Assembly: GCA_030386875.1 (NCBI GenBank)
Contig: CM059562.1
Span: 71,360,201-71,424,200, forward strand
Direction: 5' to 3'
DNA length: 64,000 nt
Source: Morinoia aosen
Lineage: Eukaryota > Arthropoda > Malacostraca > Amphipoda > Talitridae
The position numbers and the translations under genes are program-made. Positions 12,401 to 27,400 of this stretch are shown piece by piece. Under the pieces are notes generated by a model that saw only the letters and a program-made list of their open reading frames with translations, searched no databases and had not been told where the DNA came from. Each line of letters begins with the position of its first letter. The stretch's first letter is position 1.

Positions 12401-15400
12401 ACCCTGAGCCCGGAGAGACGGCGGCTCTCTCCCGGCACAAATCTGAGAAGCAGCTCCTCCGCGAACGCGAGCACGACGGGCCTCACCTCCGCACACACCT
12501 TCAGGGACCCTGCCCGCATGTTCAGAAGGGCCACGTCCCTGCATGAGCAGCCTTCTACGCAACAGCTCACTACTCACCAGAGGTCACTCGATGCTTCTAG
12601 ACAACCCATGTGAGATGTGTTCACTCGTGGTTCGTCAGATCTGCTAACGATTGAGGAGGAATCGATAAAATAGTGGGGCTACAATGTTTTAATGACAAAA
12701 CTGACTGATGAATTATAGTGGTTATGGACCGAATTCTAACTGCATTAAATCTGTGGAAGAGAAGAATATGAGATAGTTGCAGGTGATATTGTAGAATAAA
12801 TATGAATGTACGATATCAGTGTTCAAGTTCATTTAGTTTTAATAAAACATATCGTATGAAATGAATTGTGAATATAGAAGATGGAATTGCTTTATAATGA
12901 TGAGATTATAAAGTAATGAATACCATTTGGCATGAAGTTAAAAATAGAATTTCAGCTCGAAACACATGAGTCATTTCACCACTAGGCTACCCGCTCAGCG
13001 TTGCCGTATGCTCAAATGAACACATTTGCATTACCCTATATAGCACACCCCTCTGGTGGACAACAATTGTATCTTTGGGAATTAGAGTTTTGAGGAGAAA
13101 GACGTGAGGTTCCAAGTTGAAAGTTAGGAGGCTTTCGTTTTGTCAAAGTAAAATATATTTTTAATATATTTTGTAACCGACAAACTCTTTGTGCATCACT
13201 TCTGTCATTGTTTCATCACCTTCTTTTTCTACTTTTATGTTATTTCACTATATATCAATCTTCCTATTTGAATGCTCAGGGTGTGGGGACGAACGATGTG
13301 TTTGAATTCCTCGTGTCCTCCATTTCATGCTAAATGGTATCTCTCTCCCTGTTCTCTTGCGGACACCTTTGATGTGTTTAGGGAGGCTTAAACTAACTTG
13401 TAGTCTAATCTACGATACAGCAGTGTTAAAATGAAACGGAGATTACGTATACGGCTGACTCAAAGGTATTTCAAATGAAGGAAACAAGGTAATCTTACGT
13501 GGGCCAAACCTGATGATTCGAGTTTGAAAGCTCGCAAGCAAAACCCACTTCGAACGAGAACAATTAACGGCTAGAAGAAAGTTTCCTTCGTGCGTCTAAC
13601 GGTTGAACCCAGTTAGTGGTGTAAGGAAAGAGTTTAACACAATGCCCATTGCCAAGACGTAAGACATATATTTCTAATCCTATTATGATACTTGAATACA
13701 TTGGGCTCATTGATTTTTATGGAAGAAGTGTAAATAAAATTTTGCCCAAGAAAGCTAATGCTTTTTTCTCCAGAAGGACTAAACGGACAATCAAATGAGG
13801 AATGTAGTTGATCATTTTTTGTTGTTTAATTTGAAATTAATTAGTAATGTTTAGTTAGTTATTTATATTAAATCAAAAGAGTGATGAAATCTGCCGACGG
13901 TATCAAGATACTAAAGAAAACTGTAAATTGTGGCAGCATAATCTTGGGTTCGGGAAGAGGTTTAAATTCTATCACGGCAACGACCCCATACGAGCATATG
14001 CGTCTAGTGCGGTCGCTGCGTGGCCCCAGAAAATAAAATTATATAACTAATGTGCCTTTTGATAAGCCTTGCCTTGATTCCACTTGAATATTTATGATGA
14101 GAATCGAAAGTTAGAGTGGATTGCAAGGCTCTGAAAAACATCTTCAAGCACTGGCACGTGTATCCGTTGAAAAAATTAATCACATTCTAAAATTAATACT
14201 TTTCTATTGGAATTAAAAGCATTGAAGCTGTTTGATGAAAGTTCTCGAGGTGGAAGGGCTTATTTCATAGTTTTTTTGTATCATAAATGATTTCTGTTCC
14301 GACTTTACAAATATTTTTCACTTTATTTTTCTAATCATGTTAATGTTAAATTGTTGACTTGAACCAACCCTTCTGAGAAGTGTGTTTTAAATTCCTGATC
14401 ATGTGCTTAATACCATACAAATATTTAAACATAAGCAATCTATAAATATTTTAGGATTTAAAAATTTTAAAATTGGATTGAGTGCAAACAATCTCACCGC
14501 TTAACGACACACTCCAGTCAGCCTCTATAAAAATACCCAATTCGTGAGCAGAGTGGACGATTTACTGGGCGCCGGAGTTGAATCTTCAGCTCACCAGAGC
14601 CTCGACTTCCGGGATCCACAAGGGCAAGGGGGAAGTCCCGGTGCTTTTTCTGCGCCCTGTTCGGGGGGCGTGTCCGGGGGGCCTGTGAGCATGACCAGCA
14701 GTTACGTGAGCAGCAACGGAAGCAGTAACGGCAGTAACGGCGTCGCCCACAGCAGAACTGGGGTGTGCAGTTTACCGCCCAGAACGTGTCCTTCCATGCC
14801 CATCACTCCAGACCTCGACATCGAGGGCTCCAGACCATCGCCTCCCCGCAGCCAGTCGCAGCCCACCGACCTCACGCAGGTGAGTTCTCTTCTGAGTGAC
14901 CAAGAACGTTTTCAAGGAATTCCTTAAACCTCATCCAAGGGAGTCCCCGTAAATTAATCAAGTCTAGCAAGAATCGTTGTGGTGGTTCCAGTGTGAGGTG
15001 TTATTTCAGCGGATAGTTCCAGTGTAGTTCCAAGAATCCAGTAAGAGTGCAGATGAATCAGTGAGAGGCAGGGATAGTTTGATAGTGTGAGGCATTGATA
15101 GTGACACAATAAGATTTACAATTCTACATACTCCAAATTTCGAATTTCGCTTCAAATCCTTTTGGCGGAACTCCGGCTCGGCAACGGCATGACATGGAGT
15201 CGTTCAACTTGGTCATGGTCGCCTGTTATATTGGTTTCCCCTCTCGGCCACTCACTTGACGCCTAGTCCGTACTCATAGGGACTCTGCAATTAGAAAATG
15301 GAATGATAACTCGAAACTAGCCAACCTGATCTTCTCTCCCCCAAAACCGAGAGGATATCGATATAATATAATCATCACCACTGAGATTAGTAATAGTGTC

Positions 15401-18400
15401 TGTGGAGGTTAATCCAGGAATCCAATGATAATAATTTTGCTGCTGTGGAGAAACATTCTTTACTCTCATAGGTCTCCCAATTGACTTTGAGGTTTATTCT
15501 AAGAATATCCAGAAAATATATAATACAGAGGAAAAAACGAGACAATGAGCGCAGAAAGCGTGTATTTAAATTTTCAATTTCTATGAAATTGAGAGACGAG
15601 CGATTTTAAAATTATATTTTCGAAGATCGGTTCTAGTATTGCATGAAATTGTTCAATGTACACCGTTCTTGTCACCCATGGGAGTAGTATTCTTGGCTTA
15701 AAAGGATGCATCCTTAAATATAGCCGGTGTCAAACATCTCGAACTTTTCGAATCTCTTCAATTTCACGGACTCGTAGCAGATCATTGCCAAAGGATCACA
15801 CTAAAATTTTCTTAGTCTTGAATGCATTGAGCAGGAAATATTTCCTTAAATACCCTCTATCTTAACTTTGAATTGTTTTGTTAAACTGTTTTTTCCACTA
15901 CTTACTAAGATCTGATGTTTGAATCAAAACAGAGGCTTTCAGCCCGCCTCACTCGCCGAAGTAGACTCCAATTTTAGCTAAGGAATTGCTGCAGGGCTCT
16001 GGCTTACAAATAGCTGAATACGTCATTGAACGAGTTCAAAAATCGCAAGGAAATTAGCTTGTAGTATATCGAGGAATGACAGTAATTCTGAAAATTGTCT
16101 TCCTAAAACATGGAAATTGGTGTGCATTCCGCTACTTCGTTAAAATCCTCTGAACTAAAAACGACAATAAATGATGTATGCTAAAAATTATACTCCGTTT
16201 TAATTAACTCGTTTCTTGTTTTCCATCTTAAATTGTTGTATCTAGTCTTCTTTAGCCAACAGCAACAGTGATTACATTTTTCTAATACACCCTTCCATGA
16301 AATAGTGCTCGTTCTTTTGCTTCTCCACTCGAAGCGTGTTGTTGCTAACCACGTGTGCACCTTTACTCGCCCATCTATGCTGCAGCGAGCCTGTTGCCCC
16401 ACACTCAAACTATGAGAAATTCCGGTTGTATTAAATTTTTCCATTTTGAGGTTGTTTTTTCTTAAAAGAAAAATTCTTCCCAGCTAGATGCTACCCTTTA
16501 TTTTTTCAGTATTAGTTTTCACGGGAGCTTGAAACATCTTGATTATGATACACCCCTGATTTCCTCGGTTTAAGTTATTTCGATTTGCATGCGGGTACTT
16601 TTACTGTGTTATGTAATAGCAAAACTTCGTGCGTGAGCTTGTACTGTGCGTGCTGCTGGTGTTTGCCTTGAGCTGTTTGGTGTGTTCATTGTACGATGAG
16701 AGACAGTTTGTAAAACTGTCACGCTGTAATTTCGAAATGCGAAATATTTTGTTCTCTTCTAAGAATTTTTGCTGATGAAGCAGCGTGTTGTGAGAGTTCA
16801 TTGACGTTACCCAGTTACTTTCTGTTTTTATGTGCAAAAACCCGAATAACGTAGCAAATATTACTGTACGGGAAAACTTTTTGATGCTTCTCTAAAGGAA
16901 TGTAGGAACTACGAGCTTAAACTTTGGCAAGACCTACCAAAATAATTGATAAATAGCACATTACAAGCTATCCTTTGACAAGTGTCCTACCAAGAAACGA
17001 CACAAGTAAAAAATAACGCATTAGCCTCCAAATTTTATCAATTCTGCTAAGCATTATCTCATAATTCATTCATTTAATTAAAAAATTATACGGAAACGAG
17101 CTATATATGCTTGTTAAGTAGCAAAACCCTGTAATTGGATGGGGATTCTGTCCTAGATTTTGCTGAAAGTTGGAAGACCCGCGAAAGAGGCATTTTTCAG
17201 CATTTGATGCTAGGATATATTGTCTATTTTCATAAAGTATAATATCTTCTAGGGATATCCACTCTGCAACAGAAATAGGCATCAAAACGATTCAGAGAAC
17301 AATTGATAGTTGAAAATGAATTAAGAAAGCACGATCATTTTGGGATACGTACACGGATAAAAAAGTTTGTTTGTGAACGAGGCTTGTAATGAAAAACAGC
17401 GTTGAATGTCTCGACAGAAGCAAATTTTAGAGTGTTTTAAAATGATTCATCGTATGACCATCCACTGCGAGTAAAATAAGTTACTTAATATAATTGAATT
17501 ACTAGTTTCACATTCACTAAAAATCTGTTTTAGAGCCCGAAAGAGATTACTAAAAAGCGTTTATTATTTACTAAGTTGCATCAAGAATGGAAGGACTGAG
17601 CGAGTGTTGCGTGGTCCGATGAGTCGAACTTCTCTCTCACTCGAGAGTGACGGGAAAATTTAAGTGTGACGAGACCTCCATGAACCACTGAATCCATCTC
17701 GCAACGCCTCCTCTGTACAGGCACCTAAAGGTAGTGAAATGACTTGAGGCTGAGTGTGTTGGTATCTGGCACTCTATGCAAGAATAAAATGTCGCAAGAC
17801 AAGTCAAAAGTTTTTGATGATCAAATTAACTCTTCAGAAATGTTTTATTTTAAAACTTCTCTGTTACTTAATTGTAAAAAGCATTTATTTATGTTAAAGA
17901 GGTGTTCCTGGACGACAATATTCGCATCCACATGGTTGAGAAACGGGCTTCATCGCACGAGGCCTAATTTAAGCACATGGTGTGACCACCGCAATGTAGA
18001 AATCAGGAACCCAATCATGAATAATTAATGGGATGAGCTTAAAAGGAGCTAGCATGCATAACCACCGCTTTTTTCACAATTTTGAGAGTGATAAAATTTT
18101 GATTGTGGCCAAAATTTGAGCTATAATGAATCCACACACTTGTACAATAAAAGTCGGGCAGCATGTAAAACATAATTGAATCGTATTCTTACTAGTCAAA
18201 TTTTATAACCGTGCGATTTTTTTGCTGGTCATGTACTGAATATGTTTGCATTAAGAGTCGTTAATAATATTCAACTGATTTGAAACGTATACTGAAAATT
18301 TTGAATTCTCCATTAATTATCACTTCCTCTTGATTTTTGCCTTGCAAGAAGTATCCTATGCAGTTCGGTACGTTAAATATTCCGGGGAAAATTCTTTTCA

Positions 18401-21400
18401 TTATCTTACGAGAACACCTCGAAAAATCAGTGCCATGGAAATATCCATATTGTTTTGGAAATAACAGGAGAGTGATTTCTCAGTGTAAGAGTGTTCTTTC
18501 TTATGCATACTCAAATTCAGAATGCAGGTCCCTGTACTGAGGTTAATACGCAGACATTCACGTCAGCAGACGTAAAAAATTCTAAGCTTATATTCCCGTT
18601 AAAACAAACACGTTTTTATCACTTCTGGTGGAAATGAAATGAGTTTAAATCTAAACATTCATTAGTGTGCTCATTCATTATTTCATTCATTAGTTAACAC
18701 ATCCTCTGCTATACATTTAGCGTTTCAGAATTTTTGCATGTATCTGTAAAAAAGGTTATCAATGTTATGATGAAATGAAATCACCAGTACTTGTTTTCCC
18801 GCTAGGTAAAACGTACACAAAATTATTCCTCTATATTTTAGTAGATTTAGTCAGTATTGTTACAATATTTAGCCTTTTGCTCCGTAAAAGAGTAAGCCAT
18901 GTTCAGCAACGTAAACATTTGCTGTTGAGCCTTTTTAAGATTGAGTGACGTTTGAATTCCTTGTATGCTAAATGAAAATAGCTGTTCGCTATTTTAATGT
19001 TTTAGTGTATTAGTGGAGGCCCTTAACCCTCGTTCATTGATCAAGTTCTTGTTTATTTCTTACACTTTAATCCTCTCCCTACCTCAAGAATACAAACTAA
19101 CTGCCGGATAGATGCTCCTATCCTCTCCATCATCACGCGCTACAGCATCTAGTGTTGTGATGCAATGATGAGTGATGCATATCTGAGCAGATAACTGATG
19201 CAGTGTGGGCTAACATGATGCTTTACTGAGTTGACAGCTGTGAATATCAATATGAATATCACACCTCCCCATGTGCGAGAGCTGGTGTGGTAGCAAACGG
19301 CGCACCAAATGAATCTAATGTGAATCCAAAGCTTTCAAAATCGAACGATACTGTTGAAACTTGAAAAATCACGCCTCAAGTGCAGACAAAAAGTACCTTT
19401 TAAACTTACGTTTTGTGCTGACAAATGTGCTTCATTTACAACTGCATAAATGATGCTCTAATTTTACTCATGACTTTCCGGTCGTTTCTTCCTGTGATTG
19501 AGTTATCAGAGCATTTTTTAAGTGGTACGCAAGCCCTACTCACTAGCCCTGCAAACAGTATCCTCGATCTTGGTTTTTAAACCCTTTACGTCGTCATACC
19601 GGCATAGCTGATAGCTTAAGTTCTTTAACGTCGATTTGGGTACGCTGTGCACTACAGCAGCTTGCGTAGCTATATCGACATGAATGAATTTCTACCGTCA
19701 GCTTTACCGCTACTACGGTGTAAATTATTTAGAAATCCGCATCCTGGTTCCAGCCATGGCCCGCTCAGCCGTAACTACAATGTGAGAGATTTGTGCGTGT
19801 GCGCAGCACGACCCAGCCTCGCAGCGGCTAATTTATTTGCCTGGGTTTGCGGGGAACAGGCGCGGGGCCGACGCAAGTGCCGCTCCCCTCAACAGAGCGG
19901 GTCCCAACAAACGGGGGGGACCCCGGGCAGTCTGGACCCCTGGACCCCCCGCAGGGAGGACTCCAGGGGGTCCGAGCCCGAATCCTGGGGGGATTTCCGC
20001 TCTCTAACAGACGCCCCCATTGCCCGACTAGAGTCCCTCGACGAAATGGAGTCCCTTCCTGTGAGTTCTTTGGGTCCTCACTCGGCTGCAGCACTCCTGT
20101 ACGTAGGGCCTTCCTTCGCTTCCCAGACCTCAGAGACCTAATCCTCATCCTCTCACTTGAGCTTGTTTGCTTCTAAGAGTAAACGTTAGCGTTATTCATG
20201 TTTGAACGTTTGTACATATTTAATTTGCCGGTTATATAACCTTTACTCTAATTTTTGTTGTTGATCGACTTCAAAACTTCCTGAATAACCAGCTTTCTGA
20301 CTCGTCCTGTCACGTAACTCTTTCCATACTCTCGCTGTAAGTAGTGACATATCGCTCTTGGTAATTCAGCTTTACTCTTAAGGTAACCTGCTCTGCTCCC
20401 CTCAAATAACGTGCTTCCAACGGCGTGACGTATTCTCTACCGTAATGAAGTCTAAATGCAGCCTCAAATTCACATGAAGTTAATCCAAGTATGCTATTTC
20501 ATCCCTTGCATTCGAATCTGAAGTTTCTAGCTACTGTAGTAGTGGTTGGGATGCAGTTGGTCAGAACCTGCTCTCTAATTAGCTTCATATATTTAGGAAC
20601 TTGCTTGGAGTTTCATCTCCAGCGTCAGTTAGAGAAAGTACGACGCAGTTGAAACCGCAATTCTCGTCCACTAAGTTGTCTGGTATCCGCACCATCACCA
20701 CTCAGAGAAGCCGTTACCTTCCCTGTGAGCCTATCAAGGCAGCCCCTGTGCTACTTACTACCTCGGCCTCATGACTATCTCTCTTTCAACCATTTTCATG
20801 TCACTGTCACTGCTCCCGAATGCCACCTGTATGTCAGTGTATTTTTTGTGATTCGTTATCTCCACTGCTGCTAGCGTTGACAGGGTTGAAAGATAGACGA
20901 TTGCGTAATGATCATTCATAACAAGCACATAGCCTTTTTTGAGAGCCTACTTTTTTATTAGTTTGTTACACGGACTTCGGAATAGCGATGAGGATTATGT
21001 CGATTTCTATTTTTTCGTAAATGACAGTACATCATACTGTTTTTTTTATTGATCATTGTAGGAACACATCTGATTTACATCTTATAAAAACGTGTCCGTA
21101 TCACTCGTAAGTTTAAATACAATACCACGCATGTCCGAGCCCCGAACTGTAGGTGATTGTATTCATAATTACCTTGTTTCTGCTTCCTTCCCAATCATGT
21201 GAGACTCCACCTTAAGGGTCGTACAGCTGAAGTTCAACTGGAATTTCCAAATCGGAAAAAATAAGTGTAATTTCTTCTAAAATTCCCCTCTCTTATTTCT
21301 TTTTTCGACCCTGGAATAAAAGAATTTAAAAGTAGCATGTAATAACTGCATGATTTAGTTGAATGTTTTTGTTGTGAATATTCTGAAGTAGTTTCTCTTA

Positions 21401-24400
21401 TCTGCATCGTGGCAAGTGATGTGTTATGACCTCTAAATGATGCCTGTTTGTCAATAAATATTTTCTTGGGGCCTATATGCTTGCTCTTCTCTCTTGATGT
21501 AGCTCTCTTTTCAGATTTGAACCCCTTCTTAAATTACGAAATAAATTTTTGTTTTCGCAACGGTGCATTGCCAAAAATGAATAACTTTGCTTCTACATAG
21601 TTGCACTATATGCCTCGTCGAACGGGCCAGTCGGAAGTGTAGTGCCGCATTGGAGCTCAGTATTTCAAGGGGATGAATGCTGTTGATGGATTCACCCAAC
21701 TGTTAGGAAAAATTATATTTTTGTTTCAATTCCTCTCTTGCTTGAAGTAGGGGAAGATTGTGTCTCTTCCGATGACTTCATTCTTATGAAGTCGTGAAGT
21801 GGGTGCTTTTTGTTTTTAGCATCTCAATTATAATATTCATCCTTTAGTTGATGAATGAAAAATTACATCGCCAAGCTGGAGCTTTTATCAAACCTCTTCA
21901 GTATGAAGGCGGCAAAGTGAAAAGAAATCAATTCAGCAGGTTTATGTACACTTGGCTGAATAATTAATGAAGTGCACTTTTATGCAGCACACTTTTGAGC
22001 CATACCAGTATCCCAGAACAAGAATTTAAGACGTCAATTGAGCTAATTTGACTGTGCTGTTTTCTCAAGGCTGTGTATGTATTATTTTGTCCCACATTGC
22101 TTCCATTACTTCGTAGTGCAGCGTTTGCAGATCAAAGCATTCACGTTACTAGGGTCCATAAACTTCGGGACTTCGTGACACGGAACCTCAAAAGCTCTGT
22201 GTTGGCGACGAGATTTGGTCAAATAGAATTAATAAACTACGTATAATCAAGCTGATGACTTACCTCCGCTTCCAAAATATTTCAATGGATGGCCGATTTG
22301 AAACTACTTTCTCCTCGCTTGCTGCGTGACTCTCTGTTTGTGAAATTAATCTTTTGAACGATGTTCTGGGTCACACGAATTTGCAATGTTCATGTTATTT
22401 CCTGTGTGGGGTTTCTTCTGCTAGTTCTAATGTTCTAATCGCAATGCTGCATGAAATACACTTTGCTGACACCAGACATAATTAAAAGCTTTTCCTGCGA
22501 CTGGTTTAATCTCCAAATTTTCAACAGTTTTTCATCGACAGCTTGTAACCTAACCTGCTTTTAACATCGATGACCATACCGTATATTAAACTCTGATATG
22601 AAATGGAGGCAATGGATTTAAACCATTTTTGTTGGGTGATTTTTTTCTTGTTTCACGTATTTGGAATGAATTAACAATACATGTCATGCTTTTGCCGGTA
22701 TTCGCCATGTCATCTTGAGTCTTGACCTTATAATTATAACCCTTACTTATCTCCCCATGTCCTTTGAGCCAACGTCCGGCAACGAACTGTTTCTCAAGCT
22801 CCAATATTAAATTGCACAATAATATTTATGAGCCCAACTTACACTCGGTTACTTATACGGTGCACTTTCCATGCGAAATTTTATTCCAAAACCTGTCAGA
22901 CAGTAACTGAGACGAAATAATCTCAATGTTTTTTTTAACTTCCTATCTGGTGTGTAGCGAAGAGTGGTAGAACTGTACATTCCTGGTCCAAGTTACTGTA
23001 CTTACCCTATTTACTTGTGATACATAGATCCTCTTTTTTCATAGTATAGTAGTGTACTAATTCTTCATCATTACTCAATGGAGTGGATGTTGTTTTGTGT
23101 TTTTTGTGTGTTCTCTCTGAAGCTTGGTTGTGAAAGTACGCTAACCAGCGGTGGGCTTTGCTAACTCTCGGCCGTCGTTCCGTGTCCCCAGAAAACTCCC
23201 TAGTGGCGCATCCCAAGCTCCTCCTCGTCCATCCTCTCCACACAACTGAGTAAGCTCTTCTTCTTTTTCTCCTTCTTCTTCTCCTCATTTAATCCCGTTC
23301 GATGTGTGTTGGACTCTGTTTGTTTCTCTTCCAACGCTAGTAGATTTTTCAGTTCAACTTGACTTGTTTCTAATTTAACATGTTAAGCTTTATACTTAAA
23401 TGCTAATCGTTGCCAAAATAATAGATTTAAATGTGCAGCGGTGAATTAATCCACTTGTTACGTACGTGACAAAGCAGCCCTGAAGTTTTGACTACGTCGA
23501 TTGTTTTTTGCACTCGAACAAAATAACTCTTTCAATAAATTGCCTTGGTGAATGACGTCTGGAATATAAGTTGATATTTTAGTATTTTGGAAATAGCTCA
23601 ATATTCTTTAATGAATCCATTTACGGTCAACCTGATACTCGTATGAATTACATTTGCGTTCGTTAAACGTTTTCATGACACTTGTGAGAAGCGTCCGCTG
23701 CATAACCTTCGAAATTGCGTCCGTCGCACTCTTGTTAAGCATTAATTAAACCAGGAAAAATTATATTCAATGGATGAAGAATGGTGAGTAAATTTTCTTC
23801 CCCTTAGGAAAAATATCTAAAATACCGATGTGAGAGAAATATATAGCTATGTACGGATCAAAAATGATGACCAGTCCATATTCGGGATTTTATCCACACT
23901 AAAGTAGAAAATTACTATGAAATCTCGGGTCAATCATTCTTGACAATCTTTTACATCGTGTTTGCTTGGCATGAGGGCTCAGCATTCGTGAGACTCATCT
24001 CAATCCACTCCCAGTAACATGAACACTAGATGCGGGCCTCTTAGGGCAAGATTTTCGAACATTTTACATCTCCAAACATTGCCGCCAGGAAAAATTCTTC
24101 TGACGACTTGGTTACCTAGCGTATAAGTTTTCACAGCCAAAGTCTTTTAGTTTGGGTTTTTCCAAATAGAAATGAAGCATTCAGTTGCCCCGTTAATAAT
24201 CACCGCCGTGATCGGGGCAAGCTGCCGACAATGCACGTGGCTGGCAGCGCCGGCGCTGCGCAGCTGCTGAGCAGAAATGAGGCCTCTAGAATCAGCATCA
24301 ACGATACCAAGCGCCGCTTGCTAATAACGTCAGAAAACTGCTTCAAAGGCTGGCAGTGAGGCGTAGAGGTGGGATTCACCTCGACTCATATTGATTTTTT

Positions 24401-27400
24401 ATCATTTTGCGACTATCTTTCTACACCTACAACTCACGCGCCAGATAGAAAATGGTTTGGGGATGACATTGGTACATTTAATTCGTTTCGTTATGTGTGG
24501 CGTTTGGTACCAAATGATTCTAGGGGCCTCAAATATCATCTTGGGCTCAGTCGCTGCTTTTAGCTTATATTTCTTGCGTGGGGCGGTGTAGTCTTGAGCT
24601 ACAACATGGCAGCCTCGGTCGCTATCTAATGTGCTGTGATGACCTACACTAACGTTGCCACACGGAACTGTGCATACCGGCTCAGATGCTTGCTGTGATT
24701 TTTAATTGGCCGTTCAAGATGTTCAAATGCTTTTCCTGGAAAACGCTCTCTGGTATCTCCGGTGGTAAAACATTATCACGAAAGCGGCCCTCGTTTTCCC
24801 CTGAACCAATTAAATGATACAGTTCACATATTAATTACTGGTTCAAACGTATCGCATCTTTTCATTTAGGGCTTCGGAATTTCTTTTTTTGAAGCTAAAA
24901 GAGTAAAGTAAATTTTTCACAGAGATTACATAAGTTATAGGCACCCAAGACTGTGACACACATCACGGTTGGGATGCGTAAGAATTTATTATTTTCCAAG
25001 TAGCATCTTAGAAAACAGGTTTTCTGAGATGATTTCAGACTTCTTACAACGCTCGCAGAGAAGAGGAAAAGATGCCATCAACTATGACATTGTTTGACAT
25101 CGTATTTATTATATTAAATTTTGTGGCTAGACCTTATTACCGTATATCCATAATTTCTTAGTTGGAGTTACTAAGTGGTCCAATGAGCACCTCGTGAACT
25201 GGTCAGTAAATTCCTGCATAAACTTGAAAAGCGAGGTATGTGCTACGATAGTGCCGTAGAGGATGAAAGAACTTTACTAACGGTGAACCTTGAATGATTT
25301 TCGTAATTTCAAATTAAGTGCAGAAGAGTGCAAAAAATCAACGTTGTAAATTATGACTTGAGAATTTTTTGGAATTCTAAATTGGAAATTTTTTACAAAA
25401 TTTGAAAATTTTGGATTTCTTGGAATTTGGAATTTCATGGAATTCTAAAAATGTCTGGAATTGTTAACGAAAATTTCGATTTTACAACATCGCCCAAAGT
25501 AATTCTCTTCGTTTCTTTGAATAAAACATTTTTTCCGGATTATTCTTCAAATAAGTGGCTCCTACATCCATGATGATACGATCAGTTATTTTTACAAGCC
25601 ATCTTATTATTGCAAGCTATCTCTTAATGAGAAAGCTTATGATCTCAAGAAGCAATGAAGAAATTTATCATTTTAAATTCAGAAATCAATTTCAGAGCAT
25701 CCTCACGAAATTGAATCTGAGTTCCTGCCTTTGTTTATTATTTTATAACTCTTATTTTTGTTTATTTCCAAAATATATTACCTTTCGCAACGAACGAATA
25801 TTTTGTCACGTTTTCTTTACGGAAACTGACCACACCTTCGGGAGACCGTACCTTATTGACCTGATCCGCTGCGACTAAGTTTGTAAAATAACGCGATGTT
25901 CTGTCAAGAGACGATGCCGATTACGCCGGTCCTCGAGACCTCAATACGTTATCTGCTTGGTGACCCACCTGTGGTCACTGAGGGGATTTCCATAATGCGG
26001 GTGACCCACCGGTAATAAAACTAACTTTTCTCATGTTTTTCGTGAAAATCGAAAGTACCCTTCAATTAACCGTTCGTTCATTTCACTTTTCTATTTTCGA
26101 ATTTTGACCCCACAGGGGGCATAGAATAGGCACTAGAGATAGGGTTAGTTAAGTTTGTGATACTATGCTAAAAGGACTGGCGCCCCTAGGGGGTACTGTT
26201 AGCTTACTTCAGCTATAAATAGGCCTTCGGATCTTCTATCTTTCAAACTCACTTTACTTTTTCAGTTTTCATGTTTTCTTCTTAAATTCTATTTTCTCTT
26301 CTCTCTCTTCTTTCTTAACTTGCTGTTTCTACGGGCAGGGTGTCCTGTGGAAGAACACACCTTGTGCATAGATCCCTCGTTCTTTACACCTCATACCAAG
26401 CAGTCCCTTATCATTGCTCTGTTGAGATCGCATTTGTTTTGCCAAGGGTGTCTTGCGCAAATTAATATAATAACAATTTGAATACAGATGAAAATGACAA
26501 GTAGGTTTCTGGCAATTACTATGTTGAAAAATTCTTCCGTCTAATCCAAGAGGAAACAAGAGGCAGGGAACACATGAACTATAAATTCTATTTAAACTTC
26601 CTAATTTTACTATATTTTCCACCAGAGAACCCAATATCACCTGAGCTAATTTACATTTGTATCCATGTATTTTGATTTACTCTCATTACTTTTATCCTTA
26701 AAGGAAAGTGTTTTCACGAATGCATTTTATTCTACGATTTGAATATGCATTTACAGGAGACGTCAAGTGAAGTGAGTCCTACAAGAGTACAACAAATGCA
26801 GTCGCCTTCCTGCTTACCTCCGTCTCGACAACCCTCTCCCATACAGCAGCTGTCCCCAGCTGTGCAGCAACAGCTGCAACAATCTCCCGCACAACAGCTG
26901 TCGCCAGCTGTGCAACAACAACAACTGCAACAATCTCCTGAGCAGCAGCTGCGGCCAGCTGTACAGCAACAATCCCCCGTACAGCAGCTGTCTCCAGCTG
27001 TGCTACAACAGTTGCAACAATCCCCTTCTCAGACGCAACACTGGTCTCCTCAGCAAAGTACTCCCATCACTCCAAAACATATCCCCGAACAGTTTTCTCA
27101 GCAACCGCACCATCAATCATTACCACAACAGTGTGCCTTTCAATTACAACATCATCCCCAGTCACAGTTACCACAGTGCATTTCTCCACACCAGCAGCAA
27201 CCACCTATAGCACAACAACATTATTCTCCTCAACAGCCCCATTCATCGTTGCAACGTCAGCTCTCCTTACAACACTCACCTCCTCAAGAACATTCAAATC
27301 AGCTCCAACAAAATTCTCCTATTGAACTTCCCTCACCTCGCCTACCCAGATCTTTTTCTCAGCACCATTCGCCTTTATATTTGTCTACTTCAAGGCCAAT

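Noticed and set aside
12334-12577. Two - strand open frames over exon F
   Set aside because: Shadows of a GC-rich + strand exon; no splice or start context.
19828-20176. Open frames in other phases over exon H
   Set aside because: Only the frame continuing DLTQ from exon G and leading into exon I is phase-consistent.
23192-23249. Exon-like segment (acceptor CGTGTCCCCAG, donor GTAAGC) with a Pro/Ser-rich reading in one frame
   Set aside because: In the phase required after exon H it stops at the fourth codon, and its length (58) would throw exon I out of frame. At most a rare alternative terminal exon.
25900-26060. piggyBac-type MITE suggested by GTGACCCACCTGTGGTCAC and GTGACCCACCGGT
   Set aside because: No paired TTAA ends with matching inverted repeats could be located.
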